Source of the DNA: Paraburkholderia silvatlantica
GTDB lineage: Bacteria > Pseudomonadota > Gammaproteobacteria > Burkholderiales > Burkholderiaceae
Length of the DNA stretch: 64,000 nucleotides
Direction of reading: 5' to 3'
Assembly: GCF_003096715.1 (NCBI RefSeq)
Contig: NZ_QEOL01000018.1
Span: forward strand, 62,001-126,000
Below the pieces are notes generated by a model. That model made no database searches. It was given only the letters and a program-made list of their open reading frames with translations, and was not told the origin of the DNA. The position numbers were made by a program, and so were the translations under genes. Within the stretch, counting starts at the first letter, position 1; each line of letters opens with the position of its first letter. Shown piece after piece: positions 8,300-17,063 of this stretch.

Positions 8300-9346
8300 A
8301 TGCGTTACCAATTGTTTGGAAAGCATACCGGCCTGCGTGTTTCGGAGCTGGTGCTCGGTGCGGGCAATTTCGGCACACGCTGGGGGCATGGCGCCGAGCC
8401 GGACGAAGCGCGTCGTATTTTCGACGCTTATGCGGATGCCGGCGGCAACTTTATCGATACGGCCAACGGTTACCAGTTCGGAGAGTCCGAGGAAATACTG
8501 GGCGATCTGCTGACCGGCCGGCGCGACGATTTTGTGCTCGCCACGAAATTCACCATGAGAACGGATATGAACTCCGGCATCCTCGTCACCGGCAATAGCC
8601 GCAAAGCGATGGTGGCTTCGGTCGAAGCCAGCCTGAAGCGGCTCAAGACCGATCATATCGACCTGTACTGGGCACACGCGTCCGATGGCGTCACGCCGGT
8701 CGAAGAACTCGTGCGCGGTTTCGACGATCTGGTGCGGGCCGGGAAGATTCTGTATGCGGGTTTGTCCGATTTTCCCGCATGGCGCGTGGCGCGCGCCGCG
8801 ACGATCGCGGAACTGCGCGGCGCCGTGCCGATTGCCGCGCTTCAGGTCGAGCATAGCCTCGTTCAGCGCAGCACCGAGCACGAGCTTCTGCCGGCTGGTC
8901 AGGCGCTCGGTCTTGGCGTGGTGGCCTGGTCACCGCTTGGCGGCGGCATGCTGACCGGCAAATATCGCCAAGGGGAGAAAGGCCGCGCCGAAGGTTTTGG
9001 CGGGAAAGTGTTTCAGGCGGAAAACTCCGTACAGCGCACCGCCATTCTCGACACCCTGATCGAGGTGGCCCGCGACGCGGGTGTTACGCCGGGTGAAATC
9101 GCCATCGCCTGGGTAGCGGCAAAGGGTGCGTTACCGATCATCGGACCGCGCACGCTGTCCCAGCTCGAAAATAATCTCGGCGCGGCCAATGTGACGCTAT
9201 CGCATGAGCAGATCGCACGACTCAACGAGGTCAGCTCGATCCCGTCGGGCTTCCCGTACACGATGCTCAACGATCCGGATACCCGTCAGCTATACACAGG
9301 CGGTAAAGCCGATCAATTCGATGCACCTTCCGAAACCATCGCCTAA
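8300..9346 (+). CDS. Aldo/keto reductase
   Basis: A 348-residue NAD(P)H-dependent oxidoreductase of the aldo/keto reductase TIM-barrel family. The catalytic tetrad can be placed: Asp53 and Tyr58 (FIDTANGYQFG), Lys83 (ATKFT) and His126 (YWAHASDG). The C-terminal cofactor-binding part contains IIGPRTLSQLENNL. The ATG at 8300 is preferred over a GTG three codons earlier because TAGGAG lies eight bases upstream. Its physiological substrate is unknown; position beside a TetR regulator and an NmrA-like quinone-oxidoreductase homologue suggests detoxification of a carbonyl or quinone compound. Confidence 0.92.
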   Translation: MRYQLFGKHTGLRVSELVLGAGNFGTRWGHGAEPDEARRIFDAYADAGGNFIDTANGYQFGESEEILGDLLTGRRDDFVLATKFTMRTDMNSGILVTGNSRKAMVASVEASLKRLKTDHIDLYWAHASDGVTPVEELVRGFDDLVRAGKILYAGLSDFPAWRVARAATIAELRGAVPIAALQVEHSLVQRSTEHELLPAGQALGLGVVAWSPLGGGMLTGKYRQGEKGRAEGFGGKVFQAENSVQRTAILDTLIEVARDAGVTPGEIAIAWVAAKGALPIIGPRTLSQLENNLGAANVTLSHEQIARLNEVSSIPSGFPYTMLNDPDTRQLYTGGKADQFDAPSETIA

Positions 9347-9359
9347 AGGACCGCACACG

Positions 9360-10223
9360 ATGAGCAAAATTCTTGTCACCGGTGCGACCGGCGGACTGGG
9401 CGGCCAGGTCGTCGAGTTCCTGCAGCGTCGCGTTCCCGCCGGCAATATCGTCGCCCTGGCGCGCGATCCCGCCAGGCTGAATGCATTGGCGGAGAAGGGC
9501 GTCGAGGTCCGGCGCGGCGACTATCTCGACCCCGTTTCGCTTGAAAGCGCGTTTGCCGGAGTGGATAAACTGCTGCTGGTCTCGGCGCTGGCTTTCAGCG
9601 ATGTCGTCAAGGAGCACAGGAATGTCGTCGAAGCGGCCAAGCGAGCCGGTGTGCGCCACCTGCATTACGTCTCGCTTCAGCAAGCCGAAGGCAGTGCCGT
9701 CGACATTCCGCCCGTTACACAATGGGAACGGGAAACAGAGGCGCTATTGCATGCCTCGGGTCTTGACGTGACGATCCTGCGCAACACGATGTACTTCGAC
9801 ACACTTCCGTTCGGCAAGCGCGTGAACGATGTTGGCATCCTCGTGCCCGTAGGCAACGCTCGGGGTGCCTTCGCCAGCCGACGCGATCTTGCCGAGGGCG
9901 CCGCCGCGGTTCTATCCAGCAATGGCCATGCGGGCAAGCTCTATACGCTCGGCGGCAGCGAAGCGGTCGGCATGGCAGACATCGCGGCAGCAATGTCGGA
10001 AGCAAGCGGCCGACAGATCGACTATCGCGAAGTATCGGTCGCTGAATTCATCGAAGCGCGCATCGATGAAGGCTTTCCCGCGCTCGTCGCGAATTTCTTC
10101 GTTGCATGGTTCAAGGCAATCGCGGCAGGGGAATTTTCCGAAGTCACGGGCGACCTGGAGCGCCTGATCGGGCGACGCCCGCAGACGGCGCGAGATTTTT
10201 ATCGGGAGTCGTTTCGCGTCTGA
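9360..10223 (+). CDS. NmrA-like/atypical SDR NAD(P)-dependent oxidoreductase
   Basis: A 287-residue Rossmann-fold protein that starts with the nucleotide-binding motif ILVTGATGGLGGQV (residues 4-17). It belongs to the NmrA-like atypical short-chain dehydrogenases, closest in layout to NAD(P)H:quinone oxidoreductase type 2 (QOR2/YtfG), which lack the usual Tyr-X-X-X-Lys. It begins 13 bp after the reductase stop with AAAGGA in front, so the two are in one operon under the TetR gene. A role in quinone or azo-compound reduction is inference from family only. Confidence 0.88.
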   Translation: MSKILVTGATGGLGGQVVEFLQRRVPAGNIVALARDPARLNALAEKGVEVRRGDYLDPVSLESAFAGVDKLLLVSALAFSDVVKEHRNVVEAAKRAGVRHLHYVSLQQAEGSAVDIPPVTQWERETEALLHASGLDVTILRNTMYFDTLPFGKRVNDVGILVPVGNARGAFASRRDLAEGAAAVLSSNGHAGKLYTLGGSEAVGMADIAAAMSEASGRQIDYREVSVAEFIEARIDEGFPALVANFFVAWFKAIAAGEFSEVTGDLERLIGRRPQTARDFYRESFRV

Positions 10224-10691
10224 TGGTCGGAATTTCACGTGACAGGGGCCCCAGAGACGAATCGAGAGTGATCGAGCCAGCGGACAACGGCTGGGGAGCG
10301 TTGGACAACGGACGATGACCAGAACGCAGGGCAATGGCGGGACGCCAGATATAGCTATATAGATAATCTTTCTTATCATAATGCACCTATTTTTCAATAA
10401 AACGTGAACGCATGAGAATCTGCCTGAGCCGGTCCCGCGCCCCGCCTGCCACCGCATCGGGCCGCGAGTATATTGACGCAACACGGCTCATCCAACGGGT
10501 GGAGAGCTGTTCATCGACTATGCGCTCGAGGCGCTCCACAATTGCAGGGTTCCGGCCTCCCGCGCGAGACGCCCCAGATGCTCGCCCTCATTGATCATAA
10601 CGCCGCCCAGAATGGCGCCACCATAGACAGCCGCGAACATCGGCATACCCCAATATGCTTTTCACGCGTTCGTCCTTGCGGTTACCGTCAC
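10224..10691. other. Non-coding stretch, no intact gene
   Basis: No frame here has both a credible start and family resemblance. The minus strand around 10560-10640 encodes a short hydrophobic run (PMFAAVYGGAILGGVMIN) that could be a leftover of a membrane protein. The AT-rich run near 10355-10400 is the only base-composition change. Together with the broken gene next to it, this looks like decaying DNA. Confidence 0.5.
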
Positions 10692-11094
10692 TCACTTGCG
10701 GAAACTTTTGATCGTGATGAAAGCAAAGGTGAAGATTGCGTCACCTGTAATCACACCGCTCGCAAATACTTGAAGATGTTTGCTGCGTTCTTCGCTCAGC
10801 ACACGCTTTGCGATAAGTCGAGTCACGGTCCCGACGGCCACCGGCCATCCCGCCGCGGACTGGGAACAAGGAGACCGGTCCGAAGATAATGCCAACTGCT
10901 TGCCGGAACCGCCTGCGATTAATAGCAACGCCCCGGGAATGGCCCACAAGGCAAGATTGCACGCAGTTTCTGCCGAGATGCCAGCTTTGATGGCCGCAAC
11001 GTAGGCGCCATTGGTTGGCGCAGTCTGGTGGTTCGCGAACGGTATCCTGCAGTTCAACGCGACCCAGCACGATGGCCACGGCGAAATTCACCAT
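10692..11094 (-). pseudogene. Decayed C-terminal part of a polytopic transporter (OPT-like)
   Basis: Two overlapping minus frames give alternating sensible pieces of one protein. One frame gives VNFAVAIVLGRVELQDTV. A second gives NGAYVAAIKAGISAETACN and LALWAIPGALLLIAGGSGKQL. The first frame returns for GIIFGPVSLFPV, and the second resumes with AAGWPVAVGTVTRLIAKRV and LQVFASGVITGDAIFTF. Joining them needs at least three frameshifts and yields hydrophobic helices that resemble the C-terminus of oligopeptide-transporter (OPT) family proteins. The N-terminal two thirds are missing. The family label is a pattern judgement; the decay itself is clear from the frame switching. Confidence 0.42.
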
Positions 11095-11363
11095 GCCGGC
11101 AACATAATTTCACTCGATTTGATATTACAGATCTCTCGTCGCGTGCGTGGAGTACCGGCAAGCTTGTTTGCGGACATTCATCGATCTATGGCAGCGACAC
11201 GGCGCTCGATGCATAAAGCGCATTCACCCAGACCATTTCGACCTAGACTTTAAGCGATTCGCAAGCTTTGGCTGGTGTCCCGGCGTCGATATTGACGCGC
11301 GCGAACGGCCCTTGCCTGAACGCGGGCACACATTTGCCCATGATCGACGCGGAGGTGAACACA

Positions 11364-11966
11364 ATGGCCGAGAACTGGAAGGTTGCCGGTACCTATTTCG
11401 AGAGCTGCAATTGCTACGCCCCGTGCAGTTGCGTTTGCCTGGGCCCGCCGTCGGATGGGGACTGTGCCGTGCTGATCGGTTGGCACATCGATCAGGGGAA
11501 ATTCGCCGCCGTCACGCTGGACGGACTCAACATCGCCCTCTTTGCGTATTCGCCAGGCCACATGTTGCAAAACAAGTGGAGAGTTGCCCTCTACCTGGAC
11601 GAGCGCGGCACCTCGGAGCAGCAGGAAGCGTTGGGCAAGATTTTTTCCGGCCATGCTGGCGGGCCGCTTGCGGCGCTTGGTCCGATGATTGGCGAAGTCA
11701 TGGGCGTCAGGCCAGCCGCTGTCGATTATCAGCAGAACGGCAAGCATCGCAGCCTACACATTCCCAATGTGGCGGACATGGAAATCGAGGCCTTGCCTGG
11801 TCAGGATGGTGGCGAAGTCACGATCAGCAATCACCCGTTTACGCCGGCCCCTGGGTTTGCAGCCGTGATCGGAAAATCGAAGGAATTCCGCTTCACAGAC
11901 CACGGCTTTACCAGAGAAATCTCGGACCGGAACGGATTTTATTCTCCGTTCCTCTACCATGGCTGA
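11364..11966 (+). CDS. DUF1326 domain-containing protein
   Basis: A 200-residue protein covering the whole DUF1326 family length. The N-terminus shows the family's cysteine-rich signature (ESCNCYAPCSCVCLG, about residues 13-27), followed by a conserved beta-rich domain ending in GFYSPFLYHG. GGAGGTGA lies five bases before the ATG, which fixes the start. The function of the family is unknown; the clustered cysteines suggest metal or redox chemistry. Its stop overlaps the start of the DUF2182 gene (ATGGCTGA), and this two-gene pairing recurs in proteobacteria, so the products probably work together at the membrane. Confidence 0.92.
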   Translation: MAENWKVAGTYFESCNCYAPCSCVCLGPPSDGDCAVLIGWHIDQGKFAAVTLDGLNIALFAYSPGHMLQNKWRVALYLDERGTSEQQEALGKIFSGHAGGPLAALGPMIGEVMGVRPAAVDYQQNGKHRSLHIPNVADMEIEALPGQDGGEVTISNHPFTPAPGFAAVIGKSKEFRFTDHGFTREISDRNGFYSPFLYHG

Positions 11967-12067
11967 GCCTGGCTCACTGGGCGGCCGCACGCCCCGATGG
12001 CAGCCGGCGCGCGACCGCCTTGTTGCGCTGTCCGGGCTCACGGCTGCCGCAGCGCTCGCATGGGCCT
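11959..12067 (+). pseudogene. N-terminal piece of the DUF2182 gene in a different frame
   Basis: From the ATG at 11959, which overlaps the DUF1326 stop, the frame reads a plausible N-terminus (RDRLVALSGLTAAAALAWAY) that then runs into unlike sequence (LHELGHGTHG). The rest of the DUF2182 protein continues in the next frame from about 12068. A single extra base near 12070-12074 would account for the switch. The break is either a real frameshift or an assembly error. Confidence 0.6.
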
Positions 12068-12757
12068 ATGCTCTACATGAGTTGGGGCATGGAACACATG
12101 GCCGCAGGCGCGGCCATGGCCATCATGCCGCGCATGACGCATTGGAACACTATCGATCTGCTGCTGGTATTCGCGATGTGGGTCATCATGATGGCCGCCA
12201 TGATGCTCCCGTCTATCATGCCGGCGGTCCTGGGCTTCGCGTCCATGAGTAGCTGGCGGCGGGCGCAACGACTGCCATCCGTGCCCACCAGCGTGTTCGT
12301 TCTCGGTTACCTCGCCGTGTGGTCCGGCTTCAGCGTGCTCGCCACGCTCGTGCAATGGGGCTTGCTCGAGGCACGGCTCGTCACGCCGATGATGGCGAGC
12401 GCAACGCCGTTGTTTGCAAGCGCCCTTCTCGTCGTTGCCGGACTTTTCCAGTTCACACCTTTAAAGCGTGCGTGCCTTGCCAGGTGCACGTCCCCGCTCG
12501 GCTTTCTTCTGGCTGAGTGGCGCGACGGCACCTTGGGTGCCTGGATCATGGGATTGCGTCATGGGGTGTATTGCGTGGGCTGCTGCGGACTACTGATGAC
12601 ACTTCTCTTCGCATTCGGCGTCATGAATGTGCTTTGGATTGCCGCTCTCTCGACCTACGTAATGCTCGAAAAAATGCTTCCGCAAGTGCGGTGGCTTCCT
12701 TCCGCGCAGGGAGTGCTGCTAATATGCTGGGGCGTTGCGGTTGCAGCAAGAGCGTAA
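12068..12757 (+). CDS. DUF2182 integral membrane protein (main part, N-terminus frameshifted)
   Basis: From ATG 12068 this frame encodes 229 residues of a polytopic membrane protein of the DUF2182 family (predicted metal-binding membrane proteins). It is rich in Met and His at its start (SWGMEHMAAGAAMAIMPRM), with helices at LLLVFAMWVIMMAAMMLPS, VFVLGYLAVWSGFSVLATL, FASALLVVAGLFQF and a Cys-containing RHGVYCVGCCGLLMTLLF. The family is usually somewhat longer, and the missing first helix is found in the neighbouring frame from 11959. No ribosome-binding site precedes 12068. As it stands, the product may be truncated or not made. Confidence 0.75.
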   Translation: MLYMSWGMEHMAAGAAMAIMPRMTHWNTIDLLLVFAMWVIMMAAMMLPSIMPAVLGFASMSSWRRAQRLPSVPTSVFVLGYLAVWSGFSVLATLVQWGLLEARLVTPMMASATPLFASALLVVAGLFQFTPLKRACLARCTSPLGFLLAEWRDGTLGAWIMGLRHGVYCVGCCGLLMTLLFAFGVMNVLWIAALSTYVMLEKMLPQVRWLPSAQGVLLICWGVAVAARA

Positions 12758-12789
12758 AGTCGCGGGGTGGCATTGATCGTCGAGACACA

Positions 12790-13191
12790 TCACTTGCCGG
12801 TGATCTCGATTGATTGTGGCAAAGTGCCCGAACTGCCCTTCTCAACGACAGTAAATTTTCCGCCGGACGTTCTCCATACAAGCGCGCACCAGTTTTCGTA
12901 CAAGCGATTCCATTCGATGTGAACGCAATATTTTCCGTCATTGGATACATGCCAATCGCCCGGGGCGTTGAAACTGATTCCTCGACCGAGTATCGAACCG
13001 CTAGCGAAAAAATTGCCGTCCGGTTCGTTCGTCCAACGACGATTTACGCCGCTTTGATCGGTGCTGACGACTGTCGAACCGGGCAACATCCGAAGGAGTT
13101 CATCTTTCGTCAGCACGCTGGCTTCCTGAGCCACTGCCGTGTTCCATGGCAGAAGCAAAAAAGCTGAACCTATTGCCAACAGGTTTTTCAC
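12790..13191 (-). CDS. DUF995-like secreted protein
   Basis: A 133-residue protein with an N-terminal signal peptide (about residues 1-20, ending TAVAQ) and a small domain resembling DUF995: LLRMLPGSTV, then W and C positions in GDWHVSNDGKYCVHIEW and ENWCALVW. The GTG at 13191 is chosen because GGAGGA lies seven bases upstream on the minus strand; the longer frame upstream is GC-rich shadow. DUF995 proteins are periplasmic or outer-membrane-associated with unknown function. It is downstream of the large lipoprotein gene on the same strand, separated by a strong hairpin. Confidence 0.75.
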   Translation of the reverse strand: MKNLLAIGSAFLLLPWNTAVAQEASVLTKDELLRMLPGSTVVSTDQSGVNRRWTNEPDGNFFASGSILGRGISFNAPGDWHVSNDGKYCVHIEWNRLYENWCALVWRTSGGKFTVVEKGSSGTLPQSIEITGK

Positions 13192-13212
13192 TTCGAATCC
13201 TCCGTGCGGGCG

Positions 13213-13250
13213 CCCCCCCCGATTTCTCAATGGAGAGGCATTGGGGGGGG
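13213..13250 (-). terminator. C8/G8 hairpin between the lipoprotein and DUF995 genes
   Basis: Eight C (13213-13220) pair with eight G (13243-13250) around a loop that itself contains TCTC-AATG-GAGA, giving a nested hairpin. It lies between the 3' end of the lipoprotein gene and the start of the DUF995 gene. There is no T tract on either side, so it may be a terminator, an attenuating structure or a simple homopolymer pair. Homopolymers of this length are also prone to length errors. Confidence 0.4.
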
Positions 13251-13299
13251 CCGACCGTCCAGCCCGGCTTCCCCGCGCTGAGTCACGCTTCCCGATCAC

Positions 13300-15246
13300 T
13301 CACTCGTACACCTTCCAGATGTTGTAGTAGTGCGCATGAGTCATCGTAGTCCAGTCCAACGAAACAATGCGTGCCCCGCCAGGTGTCAACGCCGGAAACT
13401 GACAGCCGGAGCATTCGGCGTTTCCGCTGCTGTTCACGCCCGCCGTCGCCGTGGCCGAGTACTGTCCGGAAGCAGCGCGCCCGGCTGTGCCCGTCCACCA
13501 ACCGTCGACGATCGTTGTCGAGGCGGCGCCGGTGCCGGGAAATGCCGAGGCCTCCAGCGACGTGACGAGTGGCGCTGCGTCCGCAATCTGCCCGAAGGAT
13601 GCCGACCATGCCGCAGACACCTGCGTCGCCGCACCAGACGCTGCGCCGCTCGGTGTCAGGAACGACTGGATCGTGGCGCTGGACAGCGTTTGCCACGTGA
13701 CCCCCGCTCCGTTTGCAGCCGCCATCACCGGCGACGGATTCGTTACGCTGATCGGCTGCCCGATCTGCGCACCCGTCGAGTCATAAAATGTCACGTTGTA
13801 CGTCGCATACATCGGGACTGACGAGGTGTCGATTGGCGCGGGCGTGTTGAACCCCAATGAATCGGCGCCCGGGCTATACGTTCCCGTCGCGCCGGGAAGT
13901 GACTGCCACGACCAGCGATATAGCGCAGTGTTGGATTGCGACAGGAGACCGCCCGTTGGGGGTGCCGTCAATGGATGGCTGCTAAAGGCGAACTCGCCGC
14001 TTCCCGTTGCGGCGCTCGGCAAGAGATACGCCGTGCCGTTGATGCCCGGTCCGCTCACGGCGACTGAAGCGAGGTTGGCAGGATTTACTCCGCCCACCGG
14101 AATGTCGACGAGCAGACCCGCGTCATAGCGGGAATAAGGCGCGTCGTCAGTATCGACGAATTGACGGCGTTCGAGCATCGACGTGATCCTGACGTCGAAC
14201 GGCTGCTGATTGCCGACGATATTCCAGCTGCCGCTGCCCGTCTGCTGTGCGACCGTCACGAACGCTCCGGCCGTGCCATCGGAGCGCGTGAACGGGAACG
14301 CAACGAGCGCCTTCTGGGCGCCGTTCGCAGACAAGAACTTCAGCGTCGTCGGGTACCCAAGCGTGATTCCGGACGCCGCCATTTCCGGATGCGCACCGAG
14401 GAACGTGGTATGGCCATTCTCGAGATAACTCGAATCGAACGTCTGCGCACAGGAAGCGCTCGTGCCGCCAATGCATTGGCCAAGCAGTGCCGTGGCTGAG
14501 GCGAGAAAGTTGGCAGGAACCGGCAATGCGGCGAGCGGCGCGCCAGGCGTTGCGCTGCTGTTTAGCGCGATGGCGACCGACGGGTCGCCCGCCGAAACGA
14601 GTTTGAAGCCGCCTGCCGGCGCGGGAATCATCTGAACGCTGTCGATGACAGCGTCCTGCCCGGTATGGTTGGCGCCGAATGGCGAGGCGACTGCATTGAA
14701 CGAAGCGGCGTTCAATCCGTTCTGGCTCAGGATGTCTTTCAGCGCGGCGTTGAGTGTCGCGCCTGCGGAATCGACCGCCGATGGTGTGACGTGCGAACTC
14801 AGGCTCCCGCTTTGTGCGAGGTCAACGGGGTTGCCACTCGCCGTGAGCAGCGCGGAGAGTGCGCTCGTCAATGTCGTCACGTTGACAACGGCCGGTGCTG
14901 AACCGGTCGGCAACGCGGCGAGCACGGAGTAAAGCGCGGGCTGCATACCGGCCGGATCGTTGGCGACAATCAGCAGTGGCGTGGTCAGGCCGCTGAGGGG
15001 CGCGGTGTAGTTTCCAGACGAATCTGCCGTCGCGTTCAACGCCTTTCCGTTCGCATCGATGATCTGGATGTTCGCATTAGCCACGGCGTTGCCAGCAGCA
15101 ACCGTTCCGCTCAAGGACGACGGCATCTGCGACGCCGAGGACGATGGCGAACCACTCGAGCCGCTGCCGCCGCAGCCGGCTAGCATGGCAGTCGCGCACG
15201 CTGCGACGACGGCCATCGTCGGATTCAGATGAATTGAACGATCCAT
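13300..15246 (-). CDS. Large lipoprotein of unknown function
   Basis: A 648-residue lipoprotein. The signal peptide ends in the lipobox LAGC with the acylated Cys at residue 25, followed by a Gly/Ser-rich tether. Residues about 44-85 form a small beta-sandwich, carboxypeptidase-like repeat (GTVAAGNAVANANIQIID, DSSGNYTAPLSG). The rest is Ala/Ser/Gly/Thr-rich without a family I recognise. The ATG at 15246 is supported by GGGAGA nine bases upstream; the longer frame adds 24 residues with no signal-peptide sense. It is likely anchored in the outer membrane and may be under control of the LuxR-type regulator upstream on the same strand. Confidence 0.85.
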   Translation of the reverse strand: MDRSIHLNPTMAVVAACATAMLAGCGGSGSSGSPSSSASQMPSSLSGTVAAGNAVANANIQIIDANGKALNATADSSGNYTAPLSGLTTPLLIVANDPAGMQPALYSVLAALPTGSAPAVVNVTTLTSALSALLTASGNPVDLAQSGSLSSHVTPSAVDSAGATLNAALKDILSQNGLNAASFNAVASPFGANHTGQDAVIDSVQMIPAPAGGFKLVSAGDPSVAIALNSSATPGAPLAALPVPANFLASATALLGQCIGGTSASCAQTFDSSYLENGHTTFLGAHPEMAASGITLGYPTTLKFLSANGAQKALVAFPFTRSDGTAGAFVTVAQQTGSGSWNIVGNQQPFDVRITSMLERRQFVDTDDAPYSRYDAGLLVDIPVGGVNPANLASVAVSGPGINGTAYLLPSAATGSGEFAFSSHPLTAPPTGGLLSQSNTALYRWSWQSLPGATGTYSPGADSLGFNTPAPIDTSSVPMYATYNVTFYDSTGAQIGQPISVTNPSPVMAAANGAGVTWQTLSSATIQSFLTPSGAASGAATQVSAAWSASFGQIADAAPLVTSLEASAFPGTGAASTTIVDGWWTGTAGRAASGQYSATATAGVNSSGNAECSGCQFPALTPGGARIVSLDWTTMTHAHYYNIWKVYE

Positions 15247-15547
15247 TTCATATCTCCCGTGCTTGTTCTGCTGGATTCTCACAGCCTGTCCCCGCCCGCG
15301 AACCGGCTGGCGGAGCATGGGTACAGGTAGTAAAGCACCGGGACCATCGTGTTCGCATCATCCAAATGGAGGAAGGACGCGGCGGATCGATCTTCAATTT
15401 ATCTGCATCTGCGCAAACCACGCATACGCAATGCGAGACTGTCCTGTTATATCCTCGATCGGATCGACAGGGTGGCGAAATACGAGCATGGCACGGCGTT
15501 GGCCTCGCCGATACGCGGAACGATGTCTGACGAGCCGGGTTCCGCGT
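15247..15547. other. Intergenic, probable lipoprotein promoter region
   Basis: A 301-bp gap between two minus-strand genes. It holds the lipoprotein ribosome-binding site and an A/T-richer patch near 15448-15458 (TATAAC on the minus strand) that could be a -10 box, but no matching -35 is evident. No gene seen. Confidence 0.4.
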
Positions 15548-16702
15548 TCATGCGGATGGCGACGCGCTGCGGCGAACCTCGGCGTCTGTCGTAGTGCGTT
15601 GCGTGAGCACCCACATCATGAGTGCAACGGCTTCAGCCTGAGACCGGGTCCCGGTCTTCTCGAACACGGCGCGCAGCTGCGTTCTTACCGTCGCAATGCT
15701 GACATTTTTTTGGCTCGCGTACTCGTCTGGCGATTTCCCGTCGATCAGGGCTTCAGCAGCCGCGGCTTCGGCCCCGCTCAAATCGAATGCCTGGCGCAAT
15801 TGGCTGGCAGTGACAAGGCGTGCACCACCCCGACAACGTGTCATGACCAGTAGCCCCGGACCCGCCGTTCGGGCAGCGCCAGTTTGGCTCGGCAACGCAT
15901 TGATGCTCATAAAAATCTGGTGGCCGCTTTTGAACTCGTTATCAAGAACGATCGTCTCGCCGTGCCCTGTCCTGGCCACGCGCACGCAGGCAGCCTGAAG
16001 TGCATCGTTCTGGCGCGACGACGTGGCGACAAGCCGGCCGTCTCGCAGTTTCAAACCCTCCCCCGTCCGCAACATCGTTTCCGCTTCCGGATTCAATGAC
16101 ACGGATCGCATCTGTCTGTCCAGTACGATGGCGGCAACATTTAACTGCCCCGACATTTCCGTGCCGACGGCCGCGCTGTGGTGCAATTCACTGGCATCCT
16201 GCCAGCACCTGATAGCACGTTGCATATGCCCGCTGACCGACGCCAACTCGTCGCGGTTGCATTTCGTGAAGGCGGGCCGCCCCGTCGCCCGCACGAGCGC
16301 CACCAGCACGTCATCGCAGCCCTCGGAGGCGATGCGTGTTCCAAACATGTAACGCAGACCGTTGGGAATCAGGAAATCCTGGAAGAATTCGCTTCGGGAA
16401 ACGTAGCTATCGTTGAAGTGGTCCTGACAAGCAAACCAGGTGTTTGGCTCATGGCCGTTGACAAGGTCCACACGTGGATCGAGGCCCCGGTAGTACTCCA
16501 CATAACTGGCTATCATTGCGCCGAAGCTGGTCGCCGTTGGCGTGTAATACGAGAAACGCGGGGCGTTACGGTGCGCATCGATACTGTACATATGGAAGAT
16601 ATCGGCACCGACCCATTCTGCCACGCGCTGGATAGTTTCCAGGAAGCCGTCCTGTTTCAGGGCGGTCTCGTAAAGATCCCCGATGAGCTGGTCCTTTTTC
16701 AC
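15548..16702 (-). CDS. LuxR-type helix-turn-helix transcriptional regulator
   Basis: A regulator of 384 residues from the GTG at 16702. The N-terminal two thirds have no named domain I can place; residues about 30-180 look like a sensory module (GADIFHMYSID, YYRGLDPRVDLV). The C-terminal LuxR-like helix-turn-helix covers about 310-370 (LSGAEAAAAEALIDGKSPDE, VSIATVRTQLRAVFEKTG), with the usual LTxRE start replaced by LSGAE. The start is uncertain: GTGs at 16705 or 16702 have GGGGAC in front, and a GTG at 16756 is possible. The lipoprotein gene downstream is a plausible target. Confidence 0.82.
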   Translation of the reverse strand: MKKDQLIGDLYETALKQDGFLETIQRVAEWVGADIFHMYSIDAHRNAPRFSYYTPTATSFGAMIASYVEYYRGLDPRVDLVNGHEPNTWFACQDHFNDSYVSRSEFFQDFLIPNGLRYMFGTRIASEGCDDVLVALVRATGRPAFTKCNRDELASVSGHMQRAIRCWQDASELHHSAAVGTEMSGQLNVAAIVLDRQMRSVSLNPEAETMLRTGEGLKLRDGRLVATSSRQNDALQAACVRVARTGHGETIVLDNEFKSGHQIFMSINALPSQTGAARTAGPGLLVMTRCRGGARLVTASQLRQAFDLSGAEAAAAEALIDGKSPDEYASQKNVSIATVRTQLRAVFEKTGTRSQAEAVALMMWVLTQRTTTDAEVRRSASPSA

Positions 16703-16756
16703 CACGGCAATGTCCCCGTTCTTTTGAAGTTCTAGACAGCCACATGGCGGCTCCAC

Positions 16757-17063
16757 GCTGGGTACACGAACGCCAGCCGCCCGCCTTCGCCGGACCAGCG
16801 CGTCGTAATGTCGAACATACGCCTCTGACGAAATTCTGCTTTCGGCTCATGAATTTGGCGCATCGGCGCAATTGCCGAAGTGTAATCTCGCTTTCAGACA
16901 TCGTGCGTTACCTTGCGCACATTCCGTCATGACCGGTTGATTTCGTCGCGCACCCAATCGCGATCGACACGGCATCAAGCCTCCAGTTTTCGCCATGGCA
17001 TCACCTTCCTTTGAAGAAGCGGCGCGACGACAACGATTCCCGTCGTCGCCGCGTGCGCCCCAC
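16757..17063. other. Intergenic, nothing recognised
   Basis: Lies between the LuxR-type gene and the short frame downstream of eryI. Several minus-strand frames cross it but none shows a ribosome-binding site or family resemblance. Promoter elements for the LuxR gene should lie at the left end, but none is clear. Confidence 0.4.

Noticed and set aside
10473..10889. Plus-strand frame of 138 codons in the decayed region
   Set aside because: No family resemblance, and the opposite strand of part of it carries the transporter remnant.
11147..12067. Upstream part of the long plus frame that ends with the DUF2182 gene
   Set aside because: The upstream 300 codons read as basic, low-sense sequence overlapping the true DUF1326 gene in another frame; only the part from about 12068 resembles a protein family.
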